A stretch of 49,487 nt of DNA from contig JALSNI010000026.1 of the NCBI GenBank assembly GCA_026987075.1, positions 1 to 49,487 of the forward strand, in the 5' to 3' direction. The stretch comes from Persephonella sp. Its GTDB lineage: Bacteria > Aquificota > Aquificia > Aquificales > Hydrogenothermaceae. This document shows, piece by piece, positions 1-7,957 of this stretch (positions are counted from its first letter, which is position 1; every line of letters begins with the position of its first letter). Both the position numbers and the translations under genes were made by a program. The notes beneath the pieces were generated by a model. It was given only the letters and a program-made list of their open reading frames with translations. It was not told the origin of the DNA and did not search any database.

Positions 1-637
1 GAACCTGCTCTCCTTTCAGCAGTTCCTGATAAAACATATCATACTCTTCTTCTGTCAGAACACAGTTAAAGTAATCTCCTTCTCCTTTTGAGTATCTGTC
101 CCCCCAGAAACCTTTGGAGTAATCTACTGTTTCTGCATCAACGGTAGGGGCTATTGCATCATAAAAGTAAAGATGCTCAGCCCCTGTCAGTTTCTGAATT
201 TCCTTTGAAAACTCTTCTGAGGTTAATGGTCCTGTAGCAATTATGATAAAGTCGTAATCCTCAGGAATTTTCGTTATCTCTTTTCTTATCACTTTTATGT
301 TTGGATGGTTTTCTAAAATCTGTGTTATATTTTGTGAGAACTTTTCTCTATCTACTGCCAGAGCTCCTCCTGCCGGAACAGAAAACTCTTCAGCAACTTT
401 AATGATAAGGGAGCTCAGCATCTTCATCTCTTCTTTTAAAAGTCCTGCCCCTGTTGTGATTTCTTTTCCTCCCAGGGAGTTTGAACATACCAGCTCTGCG
501 AATTTTTCCGTTCTGTGGGCTGGGGTATATTTTTTTGGTCTCATTTCGTACAAATCTACCTTAAACCCTTCCTCTGCTATCCTGTAAGCTGTTTCGCTAC
601 CTGCAAGTCCTGCACCAATTACTGCTACTTTTTTCAT
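1..637 (-). CDS. trmFO: TrmFO, folate-dependent tRNA U54 methyltransferase (partial)
   Basis: Methylates uridine 54 in the T-loop of tRNA to ribothymidine, using methylene-THF and FAD, in the cytoplasm. The first 212 codons are present; the C-terminal half lies beyond base 1. The N-terminus has the FAD-binding Rossmann motif GAGLAG (residues 8-13), then the family motif YEMRP (30-34) and AELVCSNSLGG (48-58), whose Cys is conserved in TrmFO. The ATG at 637 opens directly on the Rossmann strand, as usual. It lies 54 nt downstream of the antiporter gene on the same strand. The family is clear; only the truncated end is unseen. Confidence 0.93.
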   Translation of the reverse strand, partial: MKKVAVIGAGLAGSETAYRIAEEGFKVDLYEMRPKKYTPAHRTEKFAELVCSNSLGGKEITTGAGLLKEEMKMLSSLIIKVAEEFSVPAGGALAVDREKFSQNITQILENHPNIKVIRKEITKIPEDYDFIIIATGPLTSEEFSKEIQKLTGAEHLYFYDAIAPTVDAETVDYSKGFWGDRYSKGEGDYFNCVLTEEEYDMFYQELLKGEQV

Positions 638-691
638 TTTTTCCTTTTAGTTTTGTATTTTGGGAGAAATATAAGATATATTGATGCTTTT

Positions 692-1915
692 TCAATCCTT
701 ATTTTCTGTTTTCTGAGTTTCTTCTAATTTAAACAGATACTTAAGTAAAAATGGAGGGACAAGTGTTGTTAATATAACTATAAAAACTACAGCTGAGTAT
801 ATTTCGTTTGTAAATATCTTTACAGACCTTCCCAACTCAGCAAAAATTAATCCCACTTCACCACGGGGAACCATAGAAGTCCCTATTATAAGTTTGTTAA
901 GACCACTGGTGCCCCGTAGCATATAAGCTCCTCCTACTTTTCCAAATATGGCGACTACTAACAGAATGCCTGTTAACAGCCAGAACGTTGAAGAGCTAAA
1001 ATCTATTTCCCTTAAGTTCATAGACAGCCCAACAGTTACAAAAAATATGGGGGTGAAAAGGAATATCAGTGGCCTCATCTGTGTCTCTAACTTTTCAACA
1101 AAGTGGGGGTCTGCTTTCAAAGCAATACCAAATGGAAGGAAAAATCTACGGGAAAGGGCAATACCTGCAGCAAAGGCTCCTATTATCTCTGGAGCTCCAA
1201 ACAGATGTGCTATGTAGGCAAAGAACAGAATTAGAGAGACAATTATTGTTGGAATGAAACCAGGAACTCTTCTATATCTTCTGTCGTAAACGTGTATAAA
1301 CTTTGACATTAAAGCAGCTAAAACAGGAGCTGTCGCGAAGAAAAATGCTACTAATACTATTATTCTAATAGTATTTTCTAAGTTTACTTCTCCTGTTAAG
1401 GCAAAATCAGCCAAAATTACGAGGAGTATAACCCCAATAACATCATCTAAAACAGCTGCTCCTACCACTATCTGTGCAACAGATGTTTTTTCTTTGTTTA
1501 AATCTTTTAAAACCCTTACAGTAATACCTATACTTGTTGCTGTAAGCGTTCCTCCTATAAATAATGAAACAATTAGAGGCAAATTAAAGACATAGTAAGA
1601 TATAACAAATCCAAGGCCAAAAGGAACTATAGCACCAAATAGGGCGACTATAACAGACTTTGTTCCCTCTTTCTGGAGTTTTTTCAGGTCTGTTTCCAGA
1701 CCTACTTCAAACAGGAGAAGGATTATACCAATCTCTGCAATAATTTTTATTATCTCGTTAACCTCAACTATTCCCAAAATACTGGGACCTATCAGAATAC
1801 CTGCAAAAACTTCTCCTAAAACAGGAGGCATTTTCAAGTATGAAAATATTTCTGCAAAAACCCTTGCAGAAACCAGTATTATCAGTAAAGACAGAATAAA
1901 CTCATGCATTTCCAT
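692..1915 (-). CDS. CPA2-family Na+(K+)/H+ antiporter (KefB/NapA-like), no RCK domain
   Basis: Inner-membrane cation/proton antiporter of 407 residues. It is hydrophobic throughout, with about 12 predicted membrane segments. The early motif PPVLGEVFAGILIGP and the following LLLFEVGLETDL are classic for the Na+/H+ exchanger domain of the CPA2 (KefB/GerN) group. VLDDVIGVILL carries the double Asp of the ion-binding segment, and GTSMVPRGEVGL is the conserved loop near the C-terminus. There is no cytoplasmic TrkA-N/RCK tail as in KefB or KefC, so ligand gating is unlikely. Whether Na+ or K+ is moved cannot be decided from sequence alone. It probably follows moaE in a minus-strand run. Confidence 0.85.
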   Translation of the reverse strand: MEMHEFILSLLIILVSARVFAEIFSYLKMPPVLGEVFAGILIGPSILGIVEVNEIIKIIAEIGIILLLFEVGLETDLKKLQKEGTKSVIVALFGAIVPFGLGFVISYYVFNLPLIVSLFIGGTLTATSIGITVRVLKDLNKEKTSVAQIVVGAAVLDDVIGVILLVILADFALTGEVNLENTIRIIVLVAFFFATAPVLAALMSKFIHVYDRRYRRVPGFIPTIIVSLILFFAYIAHLFGAPEIIGAFAAGIALSRRFFLPFGIALKADPHFVEKLETQMRPLIFLFTPIFFVTVGLSMNLREIDFSSSTFWLLTGILLVVAIFGKVGGAYMLRGTSGLNKLIIGTSMVPRGEVGLIFAELGRSVKIFTNEIYSAVVFIVILTTLVPPFLLKYLFKLEETQKTENKD

Positions 1916-1956
1916 GTTTTTTTTACCTTCCCCTTTTTTGTATTGTGTTTTTTAGA

Positions 1957-2370
1957 CTACTTCCAGCTTTCCTCTCCTGTTTTAAATACCTCTTTCTTCC
2001 AGATAGGAGCTCTTGCTTTTGTTTCGTCAACTATGTATCTACAGGCTTCAAAAGCTTCCTGCCTGTGTCCTGACCATACTGCAACTAAAAAGGAAGGGAC
2101 TAAAACAGGAACTATACCTGTTCTGTGGTGAACTACTGCGTGTTTAATACCAAATTTTTCTTTTGCTTCTTCTATTATTTCTTTTATTACTTTTTCTGCC
2201 ATACTTTCGTATGCTTCATAATGGAGCTCTTTTACTTCTCCATCTTCCGGAGCAGAGCGTGGAATACCAAGAAAGATATCCACAGCCCCACAAGTTTCAT
2301 CCTGATAACTATTGAGAACATCATTTATATCAAACCATTTTTCTCCTATGTAAACCTGTGGTACAGTCAT
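1957..2370 (-). CDS. moaE: Molybdopterin synthase catalytic subunit MoaE
   Basis: Large subunit of molybdopterin synthase. With MoaD thiocarboxylate it puts the dithiolene sulfurs into precursor Z. It is 137 residues from the ATG at 2370, preceded by AAGGGG; an in-frame GTG at 2388 is possible but has no better ribosome site. Family signatures are GAVDIFLGIPR, the LHYEAYESMAE block, VVHHRTGIVPV and VWSGHRQEAFEACRYIVDE, followed by the APIWKKE segment that contains an active-site Lys. No moaD or other cofactor genes are in the window, so its partner is encoded elsewhere. It starts just after the thioredoxin-like gene and may be co-transcribed with it. Confidence 0.92.
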   Translation of the reverse strand: MTVPQVYIGEKWFDINDVLNSYQDETCGAVDIFLGIPRSAPEDGEVKELHYEAYESMAEKVIKEIIEEAKEKFGIKHAVVHHRTGIVPVLVPSFLVAVWSGHRQEAFEACRYIVDETKARAPIWKKEVFKTGEESWK

Positions 2371-2381
2371 AATATACCCCT

Positions 2382-2894
2382 TTAACACTTTTTTCCGTTT
2401 TCTAAATATTTATCAAATTTAACCTTTTTGTAACATCCAGAGCCTAAGTAATCTAAGAAGTCCATAAAATCCTGTTTTGGAATAAATCCAGGCTGATAAT
2501 AAAGCACTTTGTAATTTTGTTCAGGGTCAAAAACTACTATGGTAGGATACCCTGTTACCTTGTATGCGTAAGCCATGGCTGACTCTTCCATCTTTGCTCC
2601 TGTTTCTGGGTCTGTGACCATCCTCTCTCCATTGACGTCTATAATTGCAATGTTTATTTTGTTTTTTATTTTCTTTTCTTTAAAGTCTGGCTGGTCTAAC
2701 ACTTCTTTGTGAAGTTTCTCACAGTATTGGCATGTTTCTGACTCAAATATCAGTATAAGTATTTTTTTGTTTTTTAAAGCATCCTGAATTATTGGGTCTG
2801 GGTTCTGGGCAAATTTGTTCATTCCAGACTCTTTTTGACAGGATAGAAAAACAAGCATTCCTAAAAAAATGGATATAGTCAAAATCTTTCTCAT
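2382..2894 (-). CDS. Thioredoxin-fold lipoprotein (SoxW/DsbC-related), CQYC active site
   Basis: 170 residues. A short hydrophobic signal ends in a lipobox (LVFLSC), so the mature protein is probably a lipid-anchored periplasmic protein. The thioredoxin core has the redox motif ETCQYCEK and a downstream cis-proline motif TGYPTIVVFD. Two additional Cys (GSGC near residue 154 and the terminal KKC) could form a further disulfide. Family knowledge suggests a disulfide reductase or a SoxW-type partner of sulfur oxidation or cytochrome maturation; no sox genes are in view, so the substrate is unknown. The start at 2894 has a good GAGGTG ribosome site. The downstream gene is moaE. Confidence 0.75.
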   Translation of the reverse strand: MRKILTISIFLGMLVFLSCQKESGMNKFAQNPDPIIQDALKNKKILILIFESETCQYCEKLHKEVLDQPDFKEKKIKNKINIAIIDVNGERMVTDPETGAKMEESAMAYAYKVTGYPTIVVFDPEQNYKVLYYQPGFIPKQDFMDFLDYLGSGCYKKVKFDKYLENGKKC

Positions 2895-2905
2895 TTTTCA
2901 CCTCA

Positions 2906-4078
2906 CTACAATTTTTTTAAAGCCTCTTTTATTCTTCTCATTCCTTCCTTCAGGTTTTCCATTGATGTTGCGTAAGAAAGTCTTATGTAACCTTCTTTTC
3001 CAAATGCAGAGCCGGGAACGACTGCTACTTTTGCCTCTTCTAACAGGTATGCTGTAAAATCTATATCGTTTTTAATATTTCCTTTTATGTAAGCAGAAAT
3101 GTTTGGAAATACATAAAATGCCCCTTTAGGCTGAGGACAGGTTATTCCTTCTATAGATAAGAATTCCTTTACAACAAAATCTCTTCTTTTCCTGAATTCC
3201 TCCTTCATCATCTGAGGGAATTTTCCCCCATCTTCAAGGGCAGCTAATGCTCCATACTGGGCAAATGAAGTAGGATTAGATATTGTTTGAGACTGGATGA
3301 TAGAGAGTTTTTTTATGTATTCTTCTGGAGCTGCTACCCATCCAAGTCTCCATCCTGTCATAGAGTAAGCTTTTGAAAATGCATTCACTGTGAATGTTAT
3401 CTTTTTAATCTCTGGAGACAGAGAAGCTATGCTAACGTGGGGTTCCTCATAACAGAACTCTTCATAACATTCGTCAGATATTATCAGAATATTATGTTCA
3501 AGACATATTTGAGCTATTTTTTCTAATTCTTCTTTTGGAATAACTGCTCCTGTTGGATTGGAAGGTGTATTCAGGACGAGGGCTTTTGTTTTTGGTGTTA
3601 TTGCAGATTTTACAGTCTCAGCTGTTAGAATAAATCCATTTTCTTCAGACATTTCAACTATTACAGGTTTTCCATCACACAGTTTTACCTGCTCTGTGTA
3701 TGAAACCCAGTAAGGAGCTGGAATAATTACTTCATCATCGGGGTTAAGAATGACGGCAAAAATCTCATACAGTCCCATTTTTGCTCCCGGTGTAACGATA
3801 ACTTCTGAAGGGCTGTAATCTATACCATTTTTTTCCTTCAATCTTTTTGCTATTCCTTCTCTGAGCTCAGGTATTCCAGCAGCAGGTGTATACTTTGTTT
3901 TTCCTTCCTTTAAGGCTTTGATGGCTGCCTCCTTGACAAAATCTGGAGTGTCAAAATCAGGTTCTCCAGCCCCAAAACCTATAACATCCACTCCCTGTCT
4001 TCGCATTTCCGCAGCTTTTGCTGTTATTACGAGTGTCTGAGAAGGTTGAACTCTAAGCACTCTATCAGAAAATTTCAT
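2906..4078 (-). CDS. aspC: Aspartate aminotransferase (class I, PLP)
   Basis: Transfers the amino group between aspartate and 2-oxoglutarate or related keto acids; cytoplasmic and PLP-dependent. 390 residues, normal for the thermophilic type-I beta branch. The ATG at 4078 is chosen because GGAGG lies just upstream, and MKFSDRV..QPS is the usual family N-terminus. Motifs: GFGAGEPDFDTPD near the N-terminus, NTPSNPTG, SDECYEEF, and the PLP-lysine block SKAYSMTGWRLGW near residue 235. Such enzymes sometimes also act as prephenate or kynurenine aminotransferases, so the exact substrate range is open. It lies 11 nt upstream of the thioredoxin-like gene and probably shares its transcript. Confidence 0.9.
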   Translation of the reverse strand: MKFSDRVLRVQPSQTLVITAKAAEMRRQGVDVIGFGAGEPDFDTPDFVKEAAIKALKEGKTKYTPAAGIPELREGIAKRLKEKNGIDYSPSEVIVTPGAKMGLYEIFAVILNPDDEVIIPAPYWVSYTEQVKLCDGKPVIVEMSEENGFILTAETVKSAITPKTKALVLNTPSNPTGAVIPKEELEKIAQICLEHNILIISDECYEEFCYEEPHVSIASLSPEIKKITFTVNAFSKAYSMTGWRLGWVAAPEEYIKKLSIIQSQTISNPTSFAQYGALAALEDGGKFPQMMKEEFRKRRDFVVKEFLSIEGITCPQPKGAFYVFPNISAYIKGNIKNDIDFTAYLLEEAKVAVVPGSAFGKEGYIRLSYATSMENLKEGMRRIKEALKKL

Positions 4079-4117
4079 GGTTTCCTCCAACAAATATTTG
4101 TATCTCAATATTTTATC

Positions 4118-5002
4118 TCAAAATTGGTGTTCACACTGTCTTATTATTTTTACGTAGCCTGTTTCTGTGGAAAATTTTTCTTTTTCCTTAAACAGACTTC
4201 TCAATATGTAGCCAAGACATAATTTTCCGTCAGGACTAACGGAAGTAACTGTTCCGACAGGTTTGTTATTTTTCAGTATCTTTTCTCCCTCTTTTACTTT
4301 TCCCTCTGTTTCAAATAGTGCAAGGGTTCTTGGTGTCCTTCCCCTGAAGTAAACCCTTGCGATAGCTTCCTGACCAACATAACATCCTTTATTAAAAGAG
4401 AAAGCATAAAGTATATTTGTTTCCAAAGGATGAAATCCTTTTCTTAGCTCTTTCCCTATCTTAGGAATGCAGTTTGTTATTCTAAGCTTTTCTGCCTGTT
4501 CTTCTGTCAATCTATCTTCTTCTAAAAGACTGCTTTTTAATTGGGATAGGTTGCCAAAAATATCTATTCCGTCTAAGCCATACCTTACAGGATTTCTTCC
4601 AAAATATAAGTTGTTTTGTTTAGTGAAGTGAAATTTTTCAGGTATTTCTTCTACAAGTTTTTTAATAGTTTCTCCAAAAACAAAGATATGTTTGTAATCT
4701 AATTCTTCAAAAAATACTTTCAGAGATAGCTTTAATCTGTTGAGCTCTTGAATAAGTATTTCAGGATTAATGTTTGTGTCTAAAATAAAAAAATCTTTTT
4801 CCCGGTATACAAAAAAATCAGCAACAGGTTCGCCAGTTCCTGTAAGTCTTAGGTTGTAATTAAATTGTCCTGCTTTAAGGTTCTTTATGTCATTTGTTAA
4901 CAGATTGTGGAGGAATGCCACCTCATCAGAAGGTATGTTTTTAATGCTTCCTTTCTCACCGTAAACTTTTATCTTGTATCTATTAAGCTGTATCCAGCCC
5001 AT
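4118..5002 (-). CDS. ygfZ: YgfZ/GcvT-like folate-binding protein (Fe-S cluster/tRNA modification)
   Basis: 294 residues with a GcvT (aminomethyltransferase) fold. It carries the YgfZ signature KGCYVGQE in the last third, whose Cys is characteristic of this group rather than of the glycine cleavage T protein. Known members bind tetrahydrofolate and support repair or assembly of particular Fe-S enzymes, including the tRNA thiomethylase MiaB. It starts at an ATG with a strong AAGGAGG ribosome site. It lies divergent from tlyA and 39 nt upstream of the aminotransferase gene on the same strand. Confidence 0.82.
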   Translation of the reverse strand: MGWIQLNRYKIKVYGEKGSIKNIPSDEVAFLHNLLTNDIKNLKAGQFNYNLRLTGTGEPVADFFVYREKDFFILDTNINPEILIQELNRLKLSLKVFFEELDYKHIFVFGETIKKLVEEIPEKFHFTKQNNLYFGRNPVRYGLDGIDIFGNLSQLKSSLLEEDRLTEEQAEKLRITNCIPKIGKELRKGFHPLETNILYAFSFNKGCYVGQEAIARVYFRGRTPRTLALFETEGKVKEGEKILKNNKPVGTVTSVSPDGKLCLGYILRSLFKEKEKFSTETGYVKIIRQCEHQF

Positions 5003-5058
5003 TTTTGCCTCCTTGAAAGTTTTGTGTAATATTCTATTTTTAGGCTTAAGAAACTTTT

Positions 5059-5883
5059 ATGAGGAAGGTCTTGAAAAAGGAGAGGATTGATAAACTACTT
5101 GTAGATAAGGGATTTGTTGAGAGTAGAGAAAAGGCTCAGAGGCTCGTTATGTCTGGTGTTGTGTTTGTTAATGGGGAAAAGATAGATAAACCAGGGACAA
5201 AAGTGAAAATAGATGCTGATGTTTTTGTAAAGGAAAAGGAGAGGTATGTTTCACGGGGAGGCTATAAGTTAGAAAAGGCTATAAATGTTTTTAAACCAGA
5301 GCTGAAAGGAAAAGTCTGTCTTGATATTGGAGCGTCAACAGGTGGATTTACAGACTGTCTGCTTCAAAATGGAGCAAAAAAAGTTTATGCTGTTGATGTT
5401 GGGAAAAATCAGCTTCATGAACGGCTAAAAAAGGATAGAAGGGTAATCTCGCTGGAAAAAACCAACGCAAGATACCTGACAGAGAGTGAGATACCAGAAA
5501 AGATACAGTTTTTTACGTGTGATGTTTCCTTCATATCTGTGTTGAAGATACTTCCAAATCTGTGCAATCTATTAGAAGATGGAGCAGAAGGAATAATCCT
5601 GATAAAACCCCAATTTGAGCTTTCAAAAAATGAAGTAAAAGGAGGGGTAGTAAAAATCCCTGAGCTACACTTTAAAGCAGTAGAAAAGGTGTTAACTGGA
5701 CTTGAAGAGAGCTGTTACTGTATTAAGAACCTTACTTTTTCTGAGACGTGGGGTCCGGAAGGTAACATAGAATTTTTAGCGTATGTTGAAAAGTGTGATA
5801 AAGGACAATTTATAAGGCAGATGGAATACAAAAATATCTGGAAAGTTATTGAAGAAGCTCACAAGAAGTTTAAAGAAAAATGA
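5059..5883 (+). CDS. tlyA: TlyA-family rRNA 2'-O-methyltransferase (S4 + FtsJ-like)
   Basis: 274 residues. An N-terminal S4 RNA-binding domain (ERIDKLLVDKGFVESREKAQRLV) precedes a Rossmann methyltransferase domain with SAM motif I DIGASTGGFTD, then CDVSFIS and KPQFE. Family members 2'-O-methylate cytidines in 16S and/or 23S rRNA; many are mis-named hemolysins. No clear ribosome site precedes the ATG at 5059. It is divergent from ygfZ and is followed 79 nt later by the LysR regulator. Assignment to the family is secure; which rRNA position is modified cannot be told here. Confidence 0.9.
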   Translation: MRKVLKKERIDKLLVDKGFVESREKAQRLVMSGVVFVNGEKIDKPGTKVKIDADVFVKEKERYVSRGGYKLEKAINVFKPELKGKVCLDIGASTGGFTDCLLQNGAKKVYAVDVGKNQLHERLKKDRRVISLEKTNARYLTESEIPEKIQFFTCDVSFISVLKILPNLCNLLEDGAEGIILIKPQFELSKNEVKGGVVKIPELHFKAVEKVLTGLEESCYCIKNLTFSETWGPEGNIEFLAYVEKCDKGQFIRQMEYKNIWKVIEEAHKKFKEK

Positions 5884-5962
5884 TTATTCTCATAGACAGG
5901 GAAGATTTGTTATATATTAACTAAAACCAGAGTTATGATAAATAAGATAAGAAGGCGGGAAG

Positions 5963-6847
5963 ATGGAAGTTTTAGACTATCACAAGCTAAAAATATTCAA
6001 AACTGTTGCCGACACAAAAAGTTTTTCAAAAGCAGCAGAGCTCCTTTTTCTCTCTCAACCTACGGTAACCCTTCAGATAAAAAAGATAGAGAATTATTTA
6101 GGTATAACTCTTTTTAGAAGGGATAAAAAGGGTGTTTTTCTAACGGCAGAGGGGAAAATATTTTATGAGTATGCATCAAAGATATTAGATGATTATAATC
6201 TTATGGAAGAAGGTTTATCTAACCTTAAAGAAAATCTTCAGAAGAGTCTCAGAATAGGGGCAAGCACAACTATAGGAGATTTTCTCATTCCTGACATACT
6301 TCCCCAATTTTTGAGAGGGAAGGAAAACATAAAAGTAAATCTTTTTGTTGGGAACTCTAAAGAGATAGAAGAAGGAGTGTTATCAAAGATATTTTACGTG
6401 GGTCTGATAGAGGATGAGGTTCATTCAAACAAGTATGAGCAGTTTGAGTTTTTTTCTGACGAAATAATCCTAATCGCATCAAAAATGTCAGAGATACCAG
6501 AGGAGATTGATGTAAAAGAGTTAAACAAGTATAGGTTTGTGTTTAGAGAACAAGGTTCTGGGACAAGGAATATAGTGGAAAAGAGATTAGAAAAAGAAAA
6601 TGTGAAGATAAAACCTGACATAGAAATCAGCAGTAGTAAGGCTATTGCAAGACTTGTTGCAAATTCTGACTACCTATCTTTTGTATCAAAATTGGTAGTA
6701 AAAAATATGTTAGGGATACATCTAAAACATGTGAAAATAAGAAACATCTCTTTTACAAGGAAGTTTTACTGCATTACCCAGAAAAACATAAGACTGCCTA
6801 AAATAGATAGAGAGTTTATACAGTATTTACTGGACATTGAGGGATAA
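5963..6847 (+). CDS. LysR-family transcriptional regulator
   Basis: 294 residues. The N-terminal winged helix-turn-helix (YHKLKIFKTVADTKSFSKAAELLFLSQP region, about residues 5-60) is the classic LysR DNA-binding domain. A linker helix and a periplasmic-binding-protein-like effector domain follow, including the FREQGSGTRN motif common in CysB/CbbR-type effector domains. The start has a GGCGGGAAG ribosome site, and a possible extended -10 (TGT-TATATA) lies at 5908-5916. LysR regulators usually control a divergent neighbour, but here the upstream gene tlyA is co-directional. The target is therefore unclear; the small RNA unit immediately downstream is one candidate. Confidence 0.9.
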   Translation: MEVLDYHKLKIFKTVADTKSFSKAAELLFLSQPTVTLQIKKIENYLGITLFRRDKKGVFLTAEGKIFYEYASKILDDYNLMEEGLSNLKENLQKSLRIGASTTIGDFLIPDILPQFLRGKENIKVNLFVGNSKEIEEGVLSKIFYVGLIEDEVHSNKYEQFEFFSDEIILIASKMSEIPEEIDVKELNKYRFVFREQGSGTRNIVEKRLEKENVKIKPDIEISSSKAIARLVANSDYLSFVSKLVVKNMLGIHLKHVKIRNISFTRKFYCITQKNIRLPKIDREFIQYLLDIEG

Positions 6848-6871
6848 TTTCAAACAACGAAAATTAATCTC

Positions 6872-6900
6872 TTGACTATCACGGAAATTTTATTAATAAT
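6872..6900 (+). promoter_or_regulatory. Sigma70-type promoter of the intergenic small RNA
   Basis: TTGACT at 6872-6877 and AATAAT at 6895-6900 are separated by 17 nt. Each is one mismatch from the vegetative consensus and the spacing is ideal. This is the best two-box promoter I noticed in the window. It lies just after the LysR stop codon and points to a start near 6907, with no ORF downstream before the terminator. Confidence 0.6.
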
Positions 6901-6906
6901 AAATAT

Positions 6907-6975
6907 TATTACTGGTGTCGTTCACCACCACTCTCCCCCTTTCCTGGTGGGTCGTAAAGACCCGCCGTTTTTTTT
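6907..6975 (+). ncRNA. Putative C-rich stand-alone small RNA (about 70 nt)
   Basis: A transcript from the promoter at 6872-6900 to the terminator at 6946-6975 would be about 69 nt. It has a 5' hairpin (6913-6917 with 6923-6927, TGGTG/CACCA, loop TCGTT), then an unstructured C/U-rich segment (6931-6944, core CTCTCCCCCTTT), then the terminator. The CCACCA at 6925-6930 could alternatively pair with TGGTGG at 6945-6950, giving two competing folds. It contains no convincing ORF. The C-run is complementary to Shine-Dalgarno-like GGGGGAG sequences, as in known C-rich trans-acting sRNAs. Its 3' end just reaches the stop codon of convergent kdsD. I do not recognise it as a known family. Confidence 0.55.
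6946..6975 (+). terminator. Intrinsic terminator of the small RNA
   Basis: Eight-pair stem GGTGGGTC (6946-6953) with GACCCGCC (6959-6966), including one U-G pair. The loop is GTAAA, followed by a G and eight T residues (6968-6975). It is strong and oriented on the plus strand. It could also stop read-through from lysR. Confidence 0.88.
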
Positions 6976-7957
6976 ATATGACGCCGCTTTTTAATATGTC
7001 GTGCATGTGAATAAGACCTATAGGTTTATTGTTTTCTACCACTGGTAAAACTGTGATGTTATACCTTTCCATAATCTCAAGAGCTTCAATTACTAACATT
7101 TCTTTTGAGACAGTTTTAGGACTTAAGGTCATTGCTTCAGCTGTTTTACCTGTGTCTATGCTTCCTCCCTTTTTTATGAACCTTCTTAAGTCTCCATCTG
7201 TTAATATTCCTTTTAGTAGTTCATTTTCATCTGTTACGACGGCACATCCAAATCCTTTTTCAGACATTATAACTACAGTTTCTTTGAGGGGGGTTTCAGG
7301 TTTTACTAAAGGTAATTTTTCTCCAGTATGCATTATTTCTGAAACTTTCATAAGCTTTTTCCCTAAAGAACCTCCTGGATGAAAGCGAGCAAAGTCTTCT
7401 GGTGTAAATCCCTTTAACTCTAAAAGGGCTATTGCTAAAGCATCTCCAAGGGCTAAAGTTGCAGTAGATGAAGATGTGGGAGCTAAGTTATGGGGACACG
7501 CTTCTCTTTCTACATTTAAAAAAAGATGTATGTGGCTTTCCTTTGATAATGTTGATTCAGGGTTGTTTGTTATTGATATTATTTTATGTCCCCATCTTTT
7601 TATAGTAGGTATAATAGCTAATAGTTCAGGTGTCTCTCCACTGTTTGATATTGCAAGTATCACATCTCCCTTTGATATCATTCCAAGGTCTCCGTGAATT
7701 GCCTCTGCTGGATGGAGGAAAAATGCTGGTGTTCCTGTTGATGCAAGGGTTGCAGCAATTTTTTGACCTACATGTCCAGACTTTCCCATACCTGTGACTA
7801 TTACTTTTCCCTTTGTGGTTGCAATGGTTTCTACTGCTTTTTTAAAATTTTCGTCAAGGGCATCTATAAGGTTTTCAATAGCTTTTTTCTCTTCCTCTAA
7901 AACCCTTTTTCCTATTTTTAAAGGGTCTTTACTCTTCAATCCTGTTTTTACCTCCAT
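6974..7957 (-). CDS. kdsD: Arabinose-5-phosphate isomerase KdsD (SIS + two CBS domains)
   Basis: Interconverts ribulose-5-phosphate and arabinose-5-phosphate, the first step to Kdo for lipopolysaccharide. 327 residues, the usual length. The SIS domain (about 40-180) has VTGMGKSGHVGQKIAATLASTG and the SNSGET motif. Two CBS repeats follow (VSEIMHTGEKLPLV and AMTLSPKTVSK segments). The first 28 nt overlap the end of ricT. The ATG at 7957 has little ribosome-site support; an in-frame TTG at 7939 follows a GGAGG at longer spacing. It is the last gene of the tmk-holB-ricT-kdsD unit and implies a Gram-negative outer membrane with Kdo. Confidence 0.93.
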   Translation of the reverse strand: MEVKTGLKSKDPLKIGKRVLEEEKKAIENLIDALDENFKKAVETIATTKGKVIVTGMGKSGHVGQKIAATLASTGTPAFFLHPAEAIHGDLGMISKGDVILAISNSGETPELLAIIPTIKRWGHKIISITNNPESTLSKESHIHLFLNVEREACPHNLAPTSSSTATLALGDALAIALLELKGFTPEDFARFHPGGSLGKKLMKVSEIMHTGEKLPLVKPETPLKETVVIMSEKGFGCAVVTDENELLKGILTDGDLRRFIKKGGSIDTGKTAEAMTLSPKTVSKEMLVIEALEIMERYNITVLPVVENNKPIGLIHMHDILKSGVI

